Source: Chloroflexota bacterium (GTDB taxonomy: Bacteria > Chloroflexota > Dehalococcoidia > UBA2979). Taken from it: DNA of 5,302 nucleotides. Made by a program: the position numbers and the translations under genes. Shown here piece after piece: positions 1 through 5,302 of this stretch; positions within the stretch are counted from its first letter, which is position 1; each line of letters starts with the position of its first letter. The notes under the pieces were generated by a model. The model was not told where the DNA came from and searched no databases. It worked only from the letters and a program-made list of their open reading frames with translations. The stretch is taken from assembly GCA_002725365.1 (NCBI GenBank), contig PBOW01000002.1, forward strand, positions 1 to 5,302, in the 5' to 3' direction.

Positions 1-1
1 A

Positions 2-466
2 CTTCGGCCAGATCTCTCCAGAGAATATTATGGTGGTGGGGCCGGACTCTACTCGACTATCTCTGACTATCTTCGATTCTGCCGGATGATTCTTAATCAG
101 GGAGAATTGGACGGTAAAAGAATTCTCAGTCCTGAGACTGTTGGTCTAATGTCAAGAAATGCGATGGGCCCCAACAGAGTGCAACCACTTCCGTCTTTTG
201 ACGCGGTTATAAGCAACGATGCAGAATTTTTCCCTGGGATAGAGAAGACTTGGGGTTTGACATTTCTGATCAATGAGGAAGGGACATTTACCGGGAGATC
301 CCGTGAGTCGCTTAGTTGGGGAGGAATTTTTAACACATTTTTCTGGATCGATCATTCGAGAGATTCTGCAGGAGTCTTTTTGACGCAAATTAGCCCATGG
401 GTGGATAAAGTTGCATTACCTTTATTTGAGTCATTTGAATCAGTGGTGAATGAGGTTGAACCGTAA
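2..466 (+). CDS. Beta-lactamase-family serine hydrolase (class C/esterase-like), C-terminal part, 5' end outside window
   Basis: The reading frame is open from the first complete codon, so the gene is cut by the left edge; the visible part is 154 residues. It opens with a glycine-rich GGGAGLYSTISDYLRF segment (fragment residues 11-26), followed by a LNQGELDGKRILSPETV stretch. This is the typical mid-to-late signature of the beta-lactamase/penicillin-binding-protein-like serine hydrolases (PF00144: class C beta-lactamases, EstB-type esterases). Near the C-terminus, SWGGIFNTFFWID (fragment residues 105-117) sits where the family carries its third active-site motif (KTG or HxG, often W-x-G in the esterase-like members). 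The nucleophile SxxK motif and the Tyr motif lie upstream and cannot be seen, so substrate and cellular location are unknown. An internal ATG at 86 is not the real start, because family homology continues upstream of it. Its stop is 7 bp from the stop of the convergent gene. The family call is firm; a beta-lactam substrate is not implied. Confidence 0.88.
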   Translation, partial: LRPDLSREYYGGGAGLYSTISDYLRFCRMILNQGELDGKRILSPETVGLMSRNAMGPNRVQPLPSFDAVISNDAEFFPGIEKTWGLTFLINEEGTFTGRSRESLSWGGIFNTFFWIDHSRDSAGVFLTQISPWVDKVALPLFESFESVVNEVEP

Positions 467-473
467 ACGGGAG

Positions 474-1439
474 CTAATTTTCCCAAGGCAATTTTCGGGG
501 TTTAAGGACCTGTCTGAGTTCACCATCTGCTACCACTACGACGAGATCGAGCTTAACATAATTCATGGGACTCATCCCCTTAAGAGCTGTGGTGACTAAT
601 TCCTTCTCTATATGAGGGGTGGCAGTAACTACCACCAATGCCTTCAAATCCGTCTCAATATCCACCGGAGCTTCGTTGACCCTCTTAAGCGCTCTTCGTA
701 GATCTCGCCGAACAGGTGTGCCATCAGCTGGATCTATATCAACCGGAGGAGCGATGACTGATACTCCAGATGCAACAGTCGAAGGCAGATGGGAAACTGT
801 CCAGTGGTCGAATAAATCTATTTCTGTCAGCTCGTTTTCTTCTAGTACCATGGCGCGTTCGCGAATTTGATTCTTCATAGTAGTGAGCTCTGCTTCTTCT
901 TTAGGCAGTCTGGCAATTTCACTGGAATCGAGATGGAAAGCTCCAGTGAGGCCCTCAGAAAGTGCGAGCCACTCAGTGGAAAACCCTCCGGTTACCGACA
1001 TGTATGAACCCTCATTCTCGAGCTTCGCAAGTCTAGCTTTTCTAGGAATGCGGAGTTCGCGTCGCTCGTCATTTCCAAGGCCTCTTAGGCCTTGAGCTAG
1101 ACGTAATCTAAGTTCCGAATAATCTGGCTCGTCAGTTGGTATTTCGGCTTTTGGCGGTATCCAAATCCCATAGCCACCAGGCTCTACCAAATTGTCTACC
1201 GCTACATCCTGTGTTAACAGAGTTTCGAATTCACTCAGTTCAGGTCTAGTATCAACGGGCCATAAAGTTTCGACAAAAACTCCTACTGTCCGCTCTCGCT
1301 GCCTAAGGAGGGCATCATATCCGCTGGTCCCGTCATCAACATCAATAGGCCGGAAGGTTCTATAGAATCGCTCGCTCATCCACGCAGCTAAAAGATGTAC
1401 TAATGTTCGATCCGTTGAAGGTGTATCCAATGCAGTCAC
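474..1439 (-). CDS. Hypothetical protein, 321 aa, soluble
   Basis: I do not recognise this protein. It has no signal peptide or membrane segment and is rich in charged residues. Visible landmarks are an N-terminal ERFYRTFRPIDVDDG region (residues 23-37), a VGVFVETLWP strand (52-61), a GYGIWIPP turn, an Arg/Lys-rich middle, a VTGGFSTEWLALSEG stretch, and a C-terminal hydrophobic strand DLVVVVADGELRQVL ahead of a KPRKLPWEN end. The spacing of E23, D42 and E57 is loosely like small endonuclease-fold proteins, but no convincing PD-(D/E)xK motif is present, so I assign no function. The GTG start at 1439 directly follows an in-frame TAG (1442-1440), so it is the most upstream start possible. It has no clear ribosome site, and an in-frame ATG at residue 21 is the alternative. 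The gene lies 31 bp downstream of the membrane-protein gene on the same strand and is probably the last gene of that transcript. The coding call is strong from length and the absence of other plausible genes here. Confidence 0.85.
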   Translation of the reverse strand: MTALDTPSTDRTLVHLLAAWMSERFYRTFRPIDVDDGTSGYDALLRQRERTVGVFVETLWPVDTRPELSEFETLLTQDVAVDNLVEPGGYGIWIPPKAEIPTDEPDYSELRLRLAQGLRGLGNDERRELRIPRKARLAKLENEGSYMSVTGGFSTEWLALSEGLTGAFHLDSSEIARLPKEEAELTTMKNQIRERAMVLEENELTEIDLFDHWTVSHLPSTVASGVSVIAPPVDIDPADGTPVRRDLRRALKRVNEAPVDIETDLKALVVVTATPHIEKELVTTALKGMSPMNYVKLDLVVVVADGELRQVLKPRKLPWEN

Positions 1440-1470
1440 CTATATTCGTGGTGCATAGATTTGTAGGAAA

Positions 1471-1890
1471 CTATTCTTCCGAAACACTCGCGCGCCTAAC
1501 GAGGATGGGATCAATTCCATTTTTCACGAATTGAATCACAATATTCAGGTTTATCGCTAAGAAAATAAGCACCGAAACAAGCTTAAGAATATTCGCAAAA
1601 ATTGAGTCACCTTGGTCGATTTGTTGCAGAGCGATTACAGTTAATATGCATGCCAGTAAAGAGATTCCAAGCCCTACTAACCAATCCCAAGATCTGATGA
1701 ACCTCGAAAAGGCTCCAATAACCCCTGCTAATAAAGCGATGTGCACGGCTGCGCCACCAAGGACCGCACCGAGCATGGGGGTGTCGTGGTAATCCCAGAG
1801 TTCAAATGCCGTCAGTATCAGCCACATTGCACCAATCGGGGCGACGATAGCAAAGATAATTCCGACTAGATCTGATCGGTTAAATCGCAT
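1471..1890 (-). CDS. Small integral membrane protein with four predicted helices
   Basis: This 139-residue protein is almost entirely hydrophobic. Four transmembrane helices can be read by eye at about residues 8-29, 39-61, 69-88 and 98-122. They are separated by short polar loops containing WDYHDTP (32-38), RFIRSWD (63-69) and QQIDQGDS (89-96). The N-terminus has Arg2 and Arg5, the second loop has Arg63 and Arg66, and the tail carries Lys123 and two Arg. By the positive-inside rule these place both termini and the middle loop in the cytoplasm. No catalytic or transport motif is visible and I recognise no named family. The ATG at 1890 is preceded by a purine-rich stretch (GAAAGAAGTGG on the coding strand) that could serve as a weak ribosome site. 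It lies 55 bp downstream of the SDR gene and 31 bp upstream of the 321-residue gene on the same strand, so cotranscription is likely. Function unknown. Confidence 0.8.
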   Translation of the reverse strand: MRFNRSDLVGIIFAIVAPIGAMWLILTAFELWDYHDTPMLGAVLGGAAVHIALLAGVIGAFSRFIRSWDWLVGLGISLLACILTVIALQQIDQGDSIFANILKLVSVLIFLAINLNIVIQFVKNGIDPILVRRASVSEE

Positions 1891-1945
1891 TTACCACTTC
1901 TTTCTCTTCAATATGCTCCTCGAAATGTCTGATGCATGCAAGAGG

Positions 1946-2710
1946 TCATATCGCACTTCGGCTCTGTCCGCCATCTACAGGAATTGTTGACCCAATAACC
2001 CACGATGCCCGTTTCGAAGCCAGCCACACTACTGCATCCGCTACTTCCTCAGGCTTCCCGAATCTGCCACCTGGGATTTCATTTCGGATGAACTCAGCCA
2101 TCCCTTCTGGATCTTCAACTAGGCGGTTTCCCCAGGAGCCACCCTCAAATGCAATTGATCCAGGAGCAATGTTGTTGATTCGAATGCCATCGGATGCCCA
2201 ATTACGTGCATATGAATTTGAGAGTGCTATCTGGGCAGCTTTCGACGACTGATACTGAGGAGGCCCACCGTGTTCTCTACCGAATATCGAAGAAATATTT
2301 ATGACGGATGCGTGCTCTGATTTCAGTAGAGATTCGCGTAATGTTTCCATTATTCTCAATGGTGCCATCACGTTCAGTTCAAAAGATTGCCTCCAATTAC
2401 TGTCAGTATCGCCTCCTCGGATGGTGGCACCCGCATTGTTGACAAGGACGTCCACATGAGGGAATATTTCCTGCAGTTTCCCATCAATTGTGTCTGGCGC
2501 ACTAGCCGACGCAACATCGCAGGAGAGGGTATGAACACTAGAAGTACCCTGCCTATCTAACGATTCTTTTAAATCCGATAGAGGCTCTTCGTCGCGAGCG
2601 ATGAGGAGTAGGTGAGATCCTTCCTCATAGAACTTCTCGGTAATTGCGCGTCCAATGCCTCGGGAAGCTCCAGTAACAATCACGTATTTGTCGGTCAGTT
2701 CAAGATCCAT
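1946..2710 (-). CDS. Short-chain dehydrogenase/reductase (classical SDR)
   Basis: A complete classical SDR of 254 residues, the usual length. It has the Rossmann nucleotide-binding motif TGASRGIG (13-20), Asp65-Val66, the NNAG motif (91-94), the structural Asn113, the catalytic Ser141 (Ser140 adjacent), and the Tyr153-x-x-x-Lys157 pair, followed by the IAPGSI loop and a C-terminal VDGG. Such enzymes interconvert hydroxyl and keto groups with NAD(P)(H) in the cytoplasm. Arg17 in the glycine motif and Arg39 after the second strand favour NADP(H) in this family, which is inference here. The substrate cannot be read; FabG-like 3-oxoacyl, sugar or hydroxy-acid dehydrogenases all look alike at this level. 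The ATG at 2710 has a good ribosome site, AAGGGG (2722-2717), 6 nt upstream. The gene is divergent from an enoyl-CoA hydratase-family gene and heads a leftward set with a membrane protein and a hypothetical protein. Confidence 0.95.
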   Translation of the reverse strand: MDLELTDKYVIVTGASRGIGRAITEKFYEEGSHLLLIARDEEPLSDLKESLDRQGTSSVHTLSCDVASASAPDTIDGKLQEIFPHVDVLVNNAGATIRGGDTDSNWRQSFELNVMAPLRIMETLRESLLKSEHASVINISSIFGREHGGPPQYQSSKAAQIALSNSYARNWASDGIRINNIAPGSIAFEGGSWGNRLVEDPEGMAEFIRNEIPGGRFGKPEEVADAVVWLASKRASWVIGSTIPVDGGQSRSAI

Positions 2711-2753
2711 TTTGCGCCCCTTTTTGATCTAAAAACGTATTTTCATAACGGCG

Positions 2754-2774
2754 ACTTATAGTCAGGCTATATGT
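2754..2774. promoter_or_regulatory. Candidate operator dyad with back-to-back -10 elements in the divergent promoter
   Basis: This 21-bp imperfect inverted repeat is centred on A2764. Its core arms are TATAG (2757-2761) and CTATA (2767-2771), extended outward by AC/GT and inward by a C/G pair, giving 8 of 10 paired positions. It sits in the 83-bp gap between the divergent SDR and hydratase genes. The right arm contains TATATG (2768-2773), a candidate -10 for the plus-strand gene; transcription would begin near 2780, leaving a leader of only about 14 nt. The left arm reads TATAAG on the minus strand (2760-2755), a candidate -10 for the SDR, with a leader of roughly 38 nt that includes its ribosome site. 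The -35 boxes are poor in both directions (ATAACG at 2745-2750 for plus; TAACCT at 2783-2778 for minus). A regulator bound here would cover both start regions. The dyad is seen; its role is inferred. Confidence 0.4.
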
Positions 2775-2793
2775 ACTAGGTTAGTCTGAAGTC

Positions 2794-3549
2794 ATGTCAA
2801 TTGAAATTAATCTTAACGATCATGTCGCAACTATTACATTTAACGATAAACAAGAGGTTTTTTCAGTGGAGGCTTCTAACCAGTTATCGGCGGTGGTTGA
2901 AGAGCTCGAGATATCTAGTCGCGTGGACGTGGTGATCTTGGAGCACGCTGAAAATGCTGGCGGCAAATGGGCCAAATTGAACTCCGTCCAAAGCCCGACA
3001 AGCGAACGATATGTAGAAATCAGAGAACTCGGCGCTGGTATACAAGCGATTGCAGGCCTGAGACAGCCGGTGATTGCCACCTGCGCAGGAGATTTACAAG
3101 GGCCTGGAATGGAGCTGTATCTTGCTGCAGATATTCGATTTAGTGGGTCGGAGTCTACCTTCCGGATGAGGGAAGCGGCGGAGGACAGACTTCCAATGAG
3201 CGGAGCTGGACAACGATTGGTCAGAGCAGTTGGGCAAGCCCAAGCTCTTAAGATGCTTCTACTTGGATCTCCTATTGACGTGGAAGAGGCACTTCGTATT
3301 GGTCTGATTTCCAATTTCAGTAAAGCGCCTTTTGCAGAGGCCCAACTCGCGAGTGAGGAAATTGCCAGTCGGGGCCCCCTTGCTGTCCGAACGTTTAAGG
3401 AGGCACTTCACAAAGGAGCTGAAATGACTCTGGAGCAGGCTCTACAGTACGAGCTTGATCTCACTATATTGCTCCAGTCGACTGAAGACAGAAAAGAGGG
3501 CGTAGATGCCTTTCTTGAGAAAAGGAACCCTGACTTTAAAGCTCGCTGA
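2794..3549 (+). CDS. Divergent enoyl-CoA hydratase/isomerase (crotonase) family protein
   Basis: This 251-residue protein has the crotonase fold from end to end, including the GPGMELYLAADIRF core (103-116), FRMREAAEDRLPMSGAGQRL (123-142) and the family's C-terminal EGVDAFLEKRNPDFK tail. Family members bind acyl-CoA thioesters and stabilise an enolate through two backbone amides. Glu107 and Glu127 align with the two catalytic glutamates of rat mitochondrial hydratase (Glu144 and Glu164), with the same 20-residue spacing. The oxyanion hole is abnormal: Pro104 occupies the place of rat Gly141, and the usual AGAD is AGGK (55-58). The N-terminal LNRPxxxNA motif is replaced by FNDKQEVFS. Hydratase, isomerase or altered chemistry are therefore all possible. 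The ATG at 2794 has no evident ribosome site and a short predicted leader. It is divergent from the SDR gene, which could act on a neighbouring acyl-CoA intermediate. Confidence 0.9.
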   Translation: MSIEINLNDHVATITFNDKQEVFSVEASNQLSAVVEELEISSRVDVVILEHAENAGGKWAKLNSVQSPTSERYVEIRELGAGIQAIAGLRQPVIATCAGDLQGPGMELYLAADIRFSGSESTFRMREAAEDRLPMSGAGQRLVRAVGQAQALKMLLLGSPIDVEEALRIGLISNFSKAPFAEAQLASEEIASRGPLAVRTFKEALHKGAEMTLEQALQYELDLTILLQSTEDRKEGVDAFLEKRNPDFKAR

Positions 3550-3599
3550 CCCCCAAAAGTCTCACTATTACCTTTTCTTTGGTGGCGACTGTATTATCC

Positions 3600-3629
3600 T
3601 TGACGCTGAAAGAACGATGAATTGATAAG
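3600..3629 (+). promoter_or_regulatory. Candidate sigma70-type promoter before the small-protein genes
   Basis: TTGACG (3600-3605; 5 of 6 to the -35 consensus) is followed after 18 bp by GATAAG (3624-3629; 4 of 6 to the -10 consensus). A start site would fall near 3636, a few bases before the ATG at 3639, implying an almost leaderless message. The 89-bp gap after the upstream hydratase gene has no convincing terminator, so read-through from that gene is an alternative. Confidence 0.3.
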
Positions 3630-3638
3630 CGGGTGTAT

Positions 3639-3890
3639 ATGAACGTAGTAATGAACACTGATGAAGCTCATGTTGTTTTGAGTCTGGTGACCTCACAGAT
3701 TCTCGATCATTTGCAGATGTCTGAGGAAGGGCGCGAGGTCGTCAAGAGCTGGCGACGTTCTCATAATCTTGGCTCGGGTGATCTCGATGAATTTGCAATT
3801 GAACTTAATGAAGCAGTTGGTAATTTCATAGATGAAAATACACGACGTATGGTACGTCAGCGTGGCAAACTAAAAGTTCAAGAGAGATAA
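3639..3890 (+). CDS. Small hypothetical protein, helical, first of a tandem paralogous pair
   Basis: An 83-residue cytoplasmic-type protein with no signal or membrane segment and no family I recognise. It looks largely alpha-helical: helix about 8-26, a polar turn, a helix ending in SWRR (37-40), a Gly-Ser-Gly link (45-47), and a last helix about 49-63 with a basic tail. Its sequence can be laid almost without gaps on the next gene's product, with shared Met1, Val3, Asp8-Glu9, His11, Val17, Ser28-Glu29, Trp-Arg, Gly45-Ser46, Ala53, Asn57 and Val60. That alignment supports the ATG at 3639 as the start rather than the in-frame GTG at 3633 or ATG at 3651. An AGCGGG (3628-3633) stands 5 nt upstream and is at best a weak ribosome site. 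It is followed after 20 bp by its paralogue and then by a second hydratase gene, so a shared transcript is likely. Function unknown. Confidence 0.75.
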   Translation: MNVVMNTDEAHVVLSLVTSQILDHLQMSEEGREVVKSWRRSHNLGSGDLDEFAIELNEAVGNFIDENTRRMVRQRGKLKVQER

Positions 3891-3910
3891 AAATACGGGA
3901 GTTTTGTGAT

Positions 3911-4147
3911 ATGAAGGTAGAATTTACAGTCGACGAATGCCATCAAATGTTCGAGGCAGTCATCGAGAACTTAACCAAGGAGAACTTCTCGTCTGAAGAC
4001 AATTATTCATTGGAAAATTGGCGTACTAACGAGATGAAACCGGGTTCTCTGCTGATGAACAACTTAGCCGAGAAAATTAATCGAGAAGTGCAAGGCCAGC
4101 ATGATCGATCTGAGGTCTCACCCATTAAGAAACCAGATTGGGCATAA
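3911..4147 (+). CDS. Small hypothetical protein, helical, second of a tandem paralogous pair
   Basis: A 78-residue protein similar in length and pattern to the preceding gene product: DECH (8-11), NWR (36-38), a PGS turn (44-46) and a C-terminal helix with AEKINREV (53-60). The tail from about residue 61 is polar, ends in KKPDWA, and is not shared with the first copy. It is probably a small helical bundle, perhaps a dimer or a partner subunit; nothing visible points to catalysis, metal binding or DNA binding. The start is well supported by a GGGAG ribosome site (3897-3901) 9 nt before the ATG. The stop is 21 bp upstream of the second hydratase gene, which suggests translation from the same message. 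The divergence between the copies is large, so this is an old duplication rather than a recent one. Confidence 0.75.
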   Translation: MKVEFTVDECHQMFEAVIENLTKENFSSEDNYSLENWRTNEMKPGSLLMNNLAEKINREVQGQHDRSEVSPIKKPDWA

Positions 4148-4168
4148 CTGACGAAGAAAGTCAGGTAG

Positions 4169-4909
4169 ATGACATCGAATAGTGATGAACCCCCATTAAT
4201 CATCGAGCGGAGTGAGTCTGGCGTATACACCCTCGTATTGAACCGTCCTGACAAAATCAACTCGGTCAATATGGCAATGCGTGATGAATTATGGCAAGCT
4301 CTGCAATTACTTAGAGATGATAGTACTGCGACGTGTGCCATTATCCGTGGAAGCGGATCACGCGGTTTTTCTGCAGGGGCAGACATTTCTGAATTTGGTA
4401 CAGCCCCAAGTCTCTACGAGTCAAGAGAAGCAAGATTGAACAGAGATCTTTGGGGAATGATGTCAAAGCTGGAGCTGCCACTGATAGCTGCGATACATGG
4501 ATATGCGTATGGGGCTGGGCTGGAATTATCCTTGTACTGTGATATCCGTATCGCGACCAGTGGGTCGCAGTTCAGTATTCCTGAAGTATCCCTTGGCTAT
4601 ATTCCATCGGCTGGCGGAAGCCAGACGATTTCTAGATATTTGCGAAGATCGGATGCGGCCTTAATGGGACTCACTGGACGACCACTTACTGCCATCCAGG
4701 CCTATAGCGCGGGACTGATTCATGAAGTTGTTGAGGATTCGGAGCTATACCAACGCTCTGAGCAGATAGCCGACACAATTTCTCACTACAAGCCGGAAGT
4801 CATGCGGGCTATGAAAGCAACAATTAATCGCGGCGCTGACCTCCCGTTAAAAGAAGCCGCCCAGATGGAGCAGCTGCAGGCGTCTATGTTGAGCACTGGG
4901 AGTCAATAG
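4169..4909 (+). CDS. Enoyl-CoA hydratase/isomerase family protein, C-terminally short
   Basis: A canonical crotonase-family enzyme over most of its 246 residues. It has LNRPDKINSV (24-33), the first oxyanion-hole segment FSAGADISEF (67-76), the second one GYAYGAGLELSLYCDIRIA (111-129), and FSIPEVSLGYIPSAGGSQ (135-152). Glu119 and Glu139 match the rat catalytic Glu144 and Glu164, and Ala69 and Ala116 fit the two amide-donor positions, so hydration of trans-2-enoyl-CoA in beta-oxidation-type catabolism is plausible; the exact acyl group is unknown. The protein stops at MLSTGSQ, where most relatives continue about 15-20 residues through an EGxxAFxEKRxPxF tail that packs over the CoA site. The ATG at 4169 has only weak upstream purine motifs (GAAAG at 4156-4160). 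It lies in a tight plus-strand run, 21 bp after the small-protein genes and 22 bp before the Rieske-like gene. Confidence 0.93.
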   Translation: MTSNSDEPPLIIERSESGVYTLVLNRPDKINSVNMAMRDELWQALQLLRDDSTATCAIIRGSGSRGFSAGADISEFGTAPSLYESREARLNRDLWGMMSKLELPLIAAIHGYAYGAGLELSLYCDIRIATSGSQFSIPEVSLGYIPSAGGSQTISRYLRRSDAALMGLTGRPLTAIQAYSAGLIHEVVEDSELYQRSEQIADTISHYKPEVMRAMKATINRGADLPLKEAAQMEQLQASMLSTGSQ

Positions 4910-4931
4910 TCGGACACGCTACTGTATTTGT

Positions 4932-5302
4932 ATGGGGAAAATCAAATCCTTTTCGTCAGGTCCAGTAATTCTCTTACTGTCGTCACTATTTTTCATCGGC
5001 GTGGTTTTCTGGGGTCTCTTCAATGAAACTGAAATACAGGTACGGTATATCGATGCTGGTCCAGTTGACCGGTTCGCCATCGGGCAAGTTGATCAGGTCG
5101 ACTCACTTCCTTTGTATGTGGTGGGATTAGAGAATGGGACACTCCGAGCGATCGACACCCGCCTTGAGGGCACGGAGTGTGCTGCGGTCTGGGTACCCGA
5201 TGACGAGCGTGGTTCAATGATTAACTATCAAAGGTTGCCCGGAGTCTTCGAAGACCCATGTAGTCAGAAAATCTGGGCTGGTGCGGGGCATGCTATCGGT
5301 GG
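4932..5302 (+). CDS. Membrane-anchored Rieske-like protein, N-terminal part, runs off window
   Basis: The frame is open from ATG 4932 through the right edge, giving 123 residues. Residues 11-30 form one hydrophobic segment (VILLLSSLFFIGVVFWGLF) after a Lys3/Lys5 N-terminus, so this is a signal anchor with the rest outside the cytoplasmic membrane. The exported part carries a VGLENGTLRAIDTRLEGTEC stretch and then FEDPCSQKIWAGAGHAIGG (106 onward). This resembles the second half of a Rieske 2Fe-2S domain, where relatives typically have DPCHG and a G-rich end. Both cysteines are present (Cys83 and Cys110), but the CxH and CxxH histidines read Ala85 and Lys113, so a normal cluster is unlikely; the two Cys could form a disulfide. 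The Rieske link is pattern recognition only, and the C-terminal part is not visible. The gene starts 22 bp after the hydratase, with no clear ribosome site. Confidence 0.65.
   Translation, partial: MGKIKSFSSGPVILLLSSLFFIGVVFWGLFNETEIQVRYIDAGPVDRFAIGQVDQVDSLPLYVVGLENGTLRAIDTRLEGTECAAVWVPDDERGSMINYQRLPGVFEDPCSQKIWAGAGHAIG

Noticed and set aside
461..484. Short palindromes around the convergent stop codons (CCGT-AA-ACGG and GGGA...TCCC) as a bidirectional terminator
   Set aside because: The first has a 2-nt loop and the second only 4 paired bases with no following T run on either strand, so neither would make a stable terminator.
1891..1945. Promoter or small gene between the SDR and the membrane-protein gene
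   Set aside because: The 55-bp gap shows only a TGCATGCA-type self-complementary word and no -35/-10 pair or open frame, consistent with an internal operon spacer.
2736..2750. Imperfect inverted repeat CGTAT / ATAACG as a second operator
   Set aside because: The arms are short and mismatched, well below the neighbouring 21-bp dyad; not distinguishable from chance.
2820..3314. Long minus-strand open frame opposite the first hydratase gene
   Set aside because: It lies wholly inside a gene with clear family motifs, and its product is Ser/Pro/Ala-rich with no recognisable domain; a shadow frame.
3550..3600. Rho-independent terminator after the first hydratase gene
   Set aside because: The only complementary piece is a 3-bp ACC/GGT pair around TTTTCTTT; no GC-rich stem is present.
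5020..5217. Minus-strand open frame of 65 residues opposite the Rieske-like gene
   Set aside because: It is rich in His, Pro, Arg and Gln with no ordered pattern, and overlaps a better-supported plus-strand gene with a proper membrane anchor.

Overview
The window is about 5.3 kb of gene-dense bacterial DNA of moderate, roughly even GC content. It has short intergenic gaps, weak or absent Shine-Dalgarno (SD) sequences at several starts, and a metabolic gene set: serine hydrolase, short-chain dehydrogenase, two crotonase-fold proteins and a Rieske-like protein. This mix suggests a free-living environmental bacterium, possibly a marine Chloroflexota/Dehalococcoidia (SAR202-like) lineage. That placement is an impression from protein style, not something the sequence proves. 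I see no RNA gene, CRISPR array, insertion sequence or phage gene.

Layout. The left edge (2-466, +) is the C-terminal part of a beta-lactamase-family serine hydrolase. It converges, with only 7 bp between stop codons, on a three-gene minus-strand set that reads leftward: an SDR oxidoreductase (2710-1946), a four-helix membrane protein (1890-1471) and an unrecognised 321-residue soluble protein (1439-474). A short divergent intergenic region (2711-2793) separates the SDR from a plus-strand enoyl-CoA hydratase-family gene (2794-3549). That region holds a 21-bp dyad whose two arms each carry a TATA-type -10 candidate, one for each direction. A further plus-strand set follows with regular 20-22 bp gaps: two tiny, mutually related helical proteins (3639-3890 and 3911-4147), a second enoyl-CoA hydratase-family protein (4169-4909), and the start of a membrane-anchored, Rieske-like protein (4932 to the right edge).

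How the genes may work together. SDR and crotonase enzymes often act on successive intermediates in acyl-CoA degradation, so the divergent SDR/hydratase pair may form one regulated catabolic unit; this is inference. The most unusual points are three. The first crotonase keeps both catalytic glutamates but has a proline where an oxyanion-hole amide should be. The tandem small-protein paralogues have no recognised family. The Rieske-like protein keeps both cysteine ligand positions but has lost both histidines.
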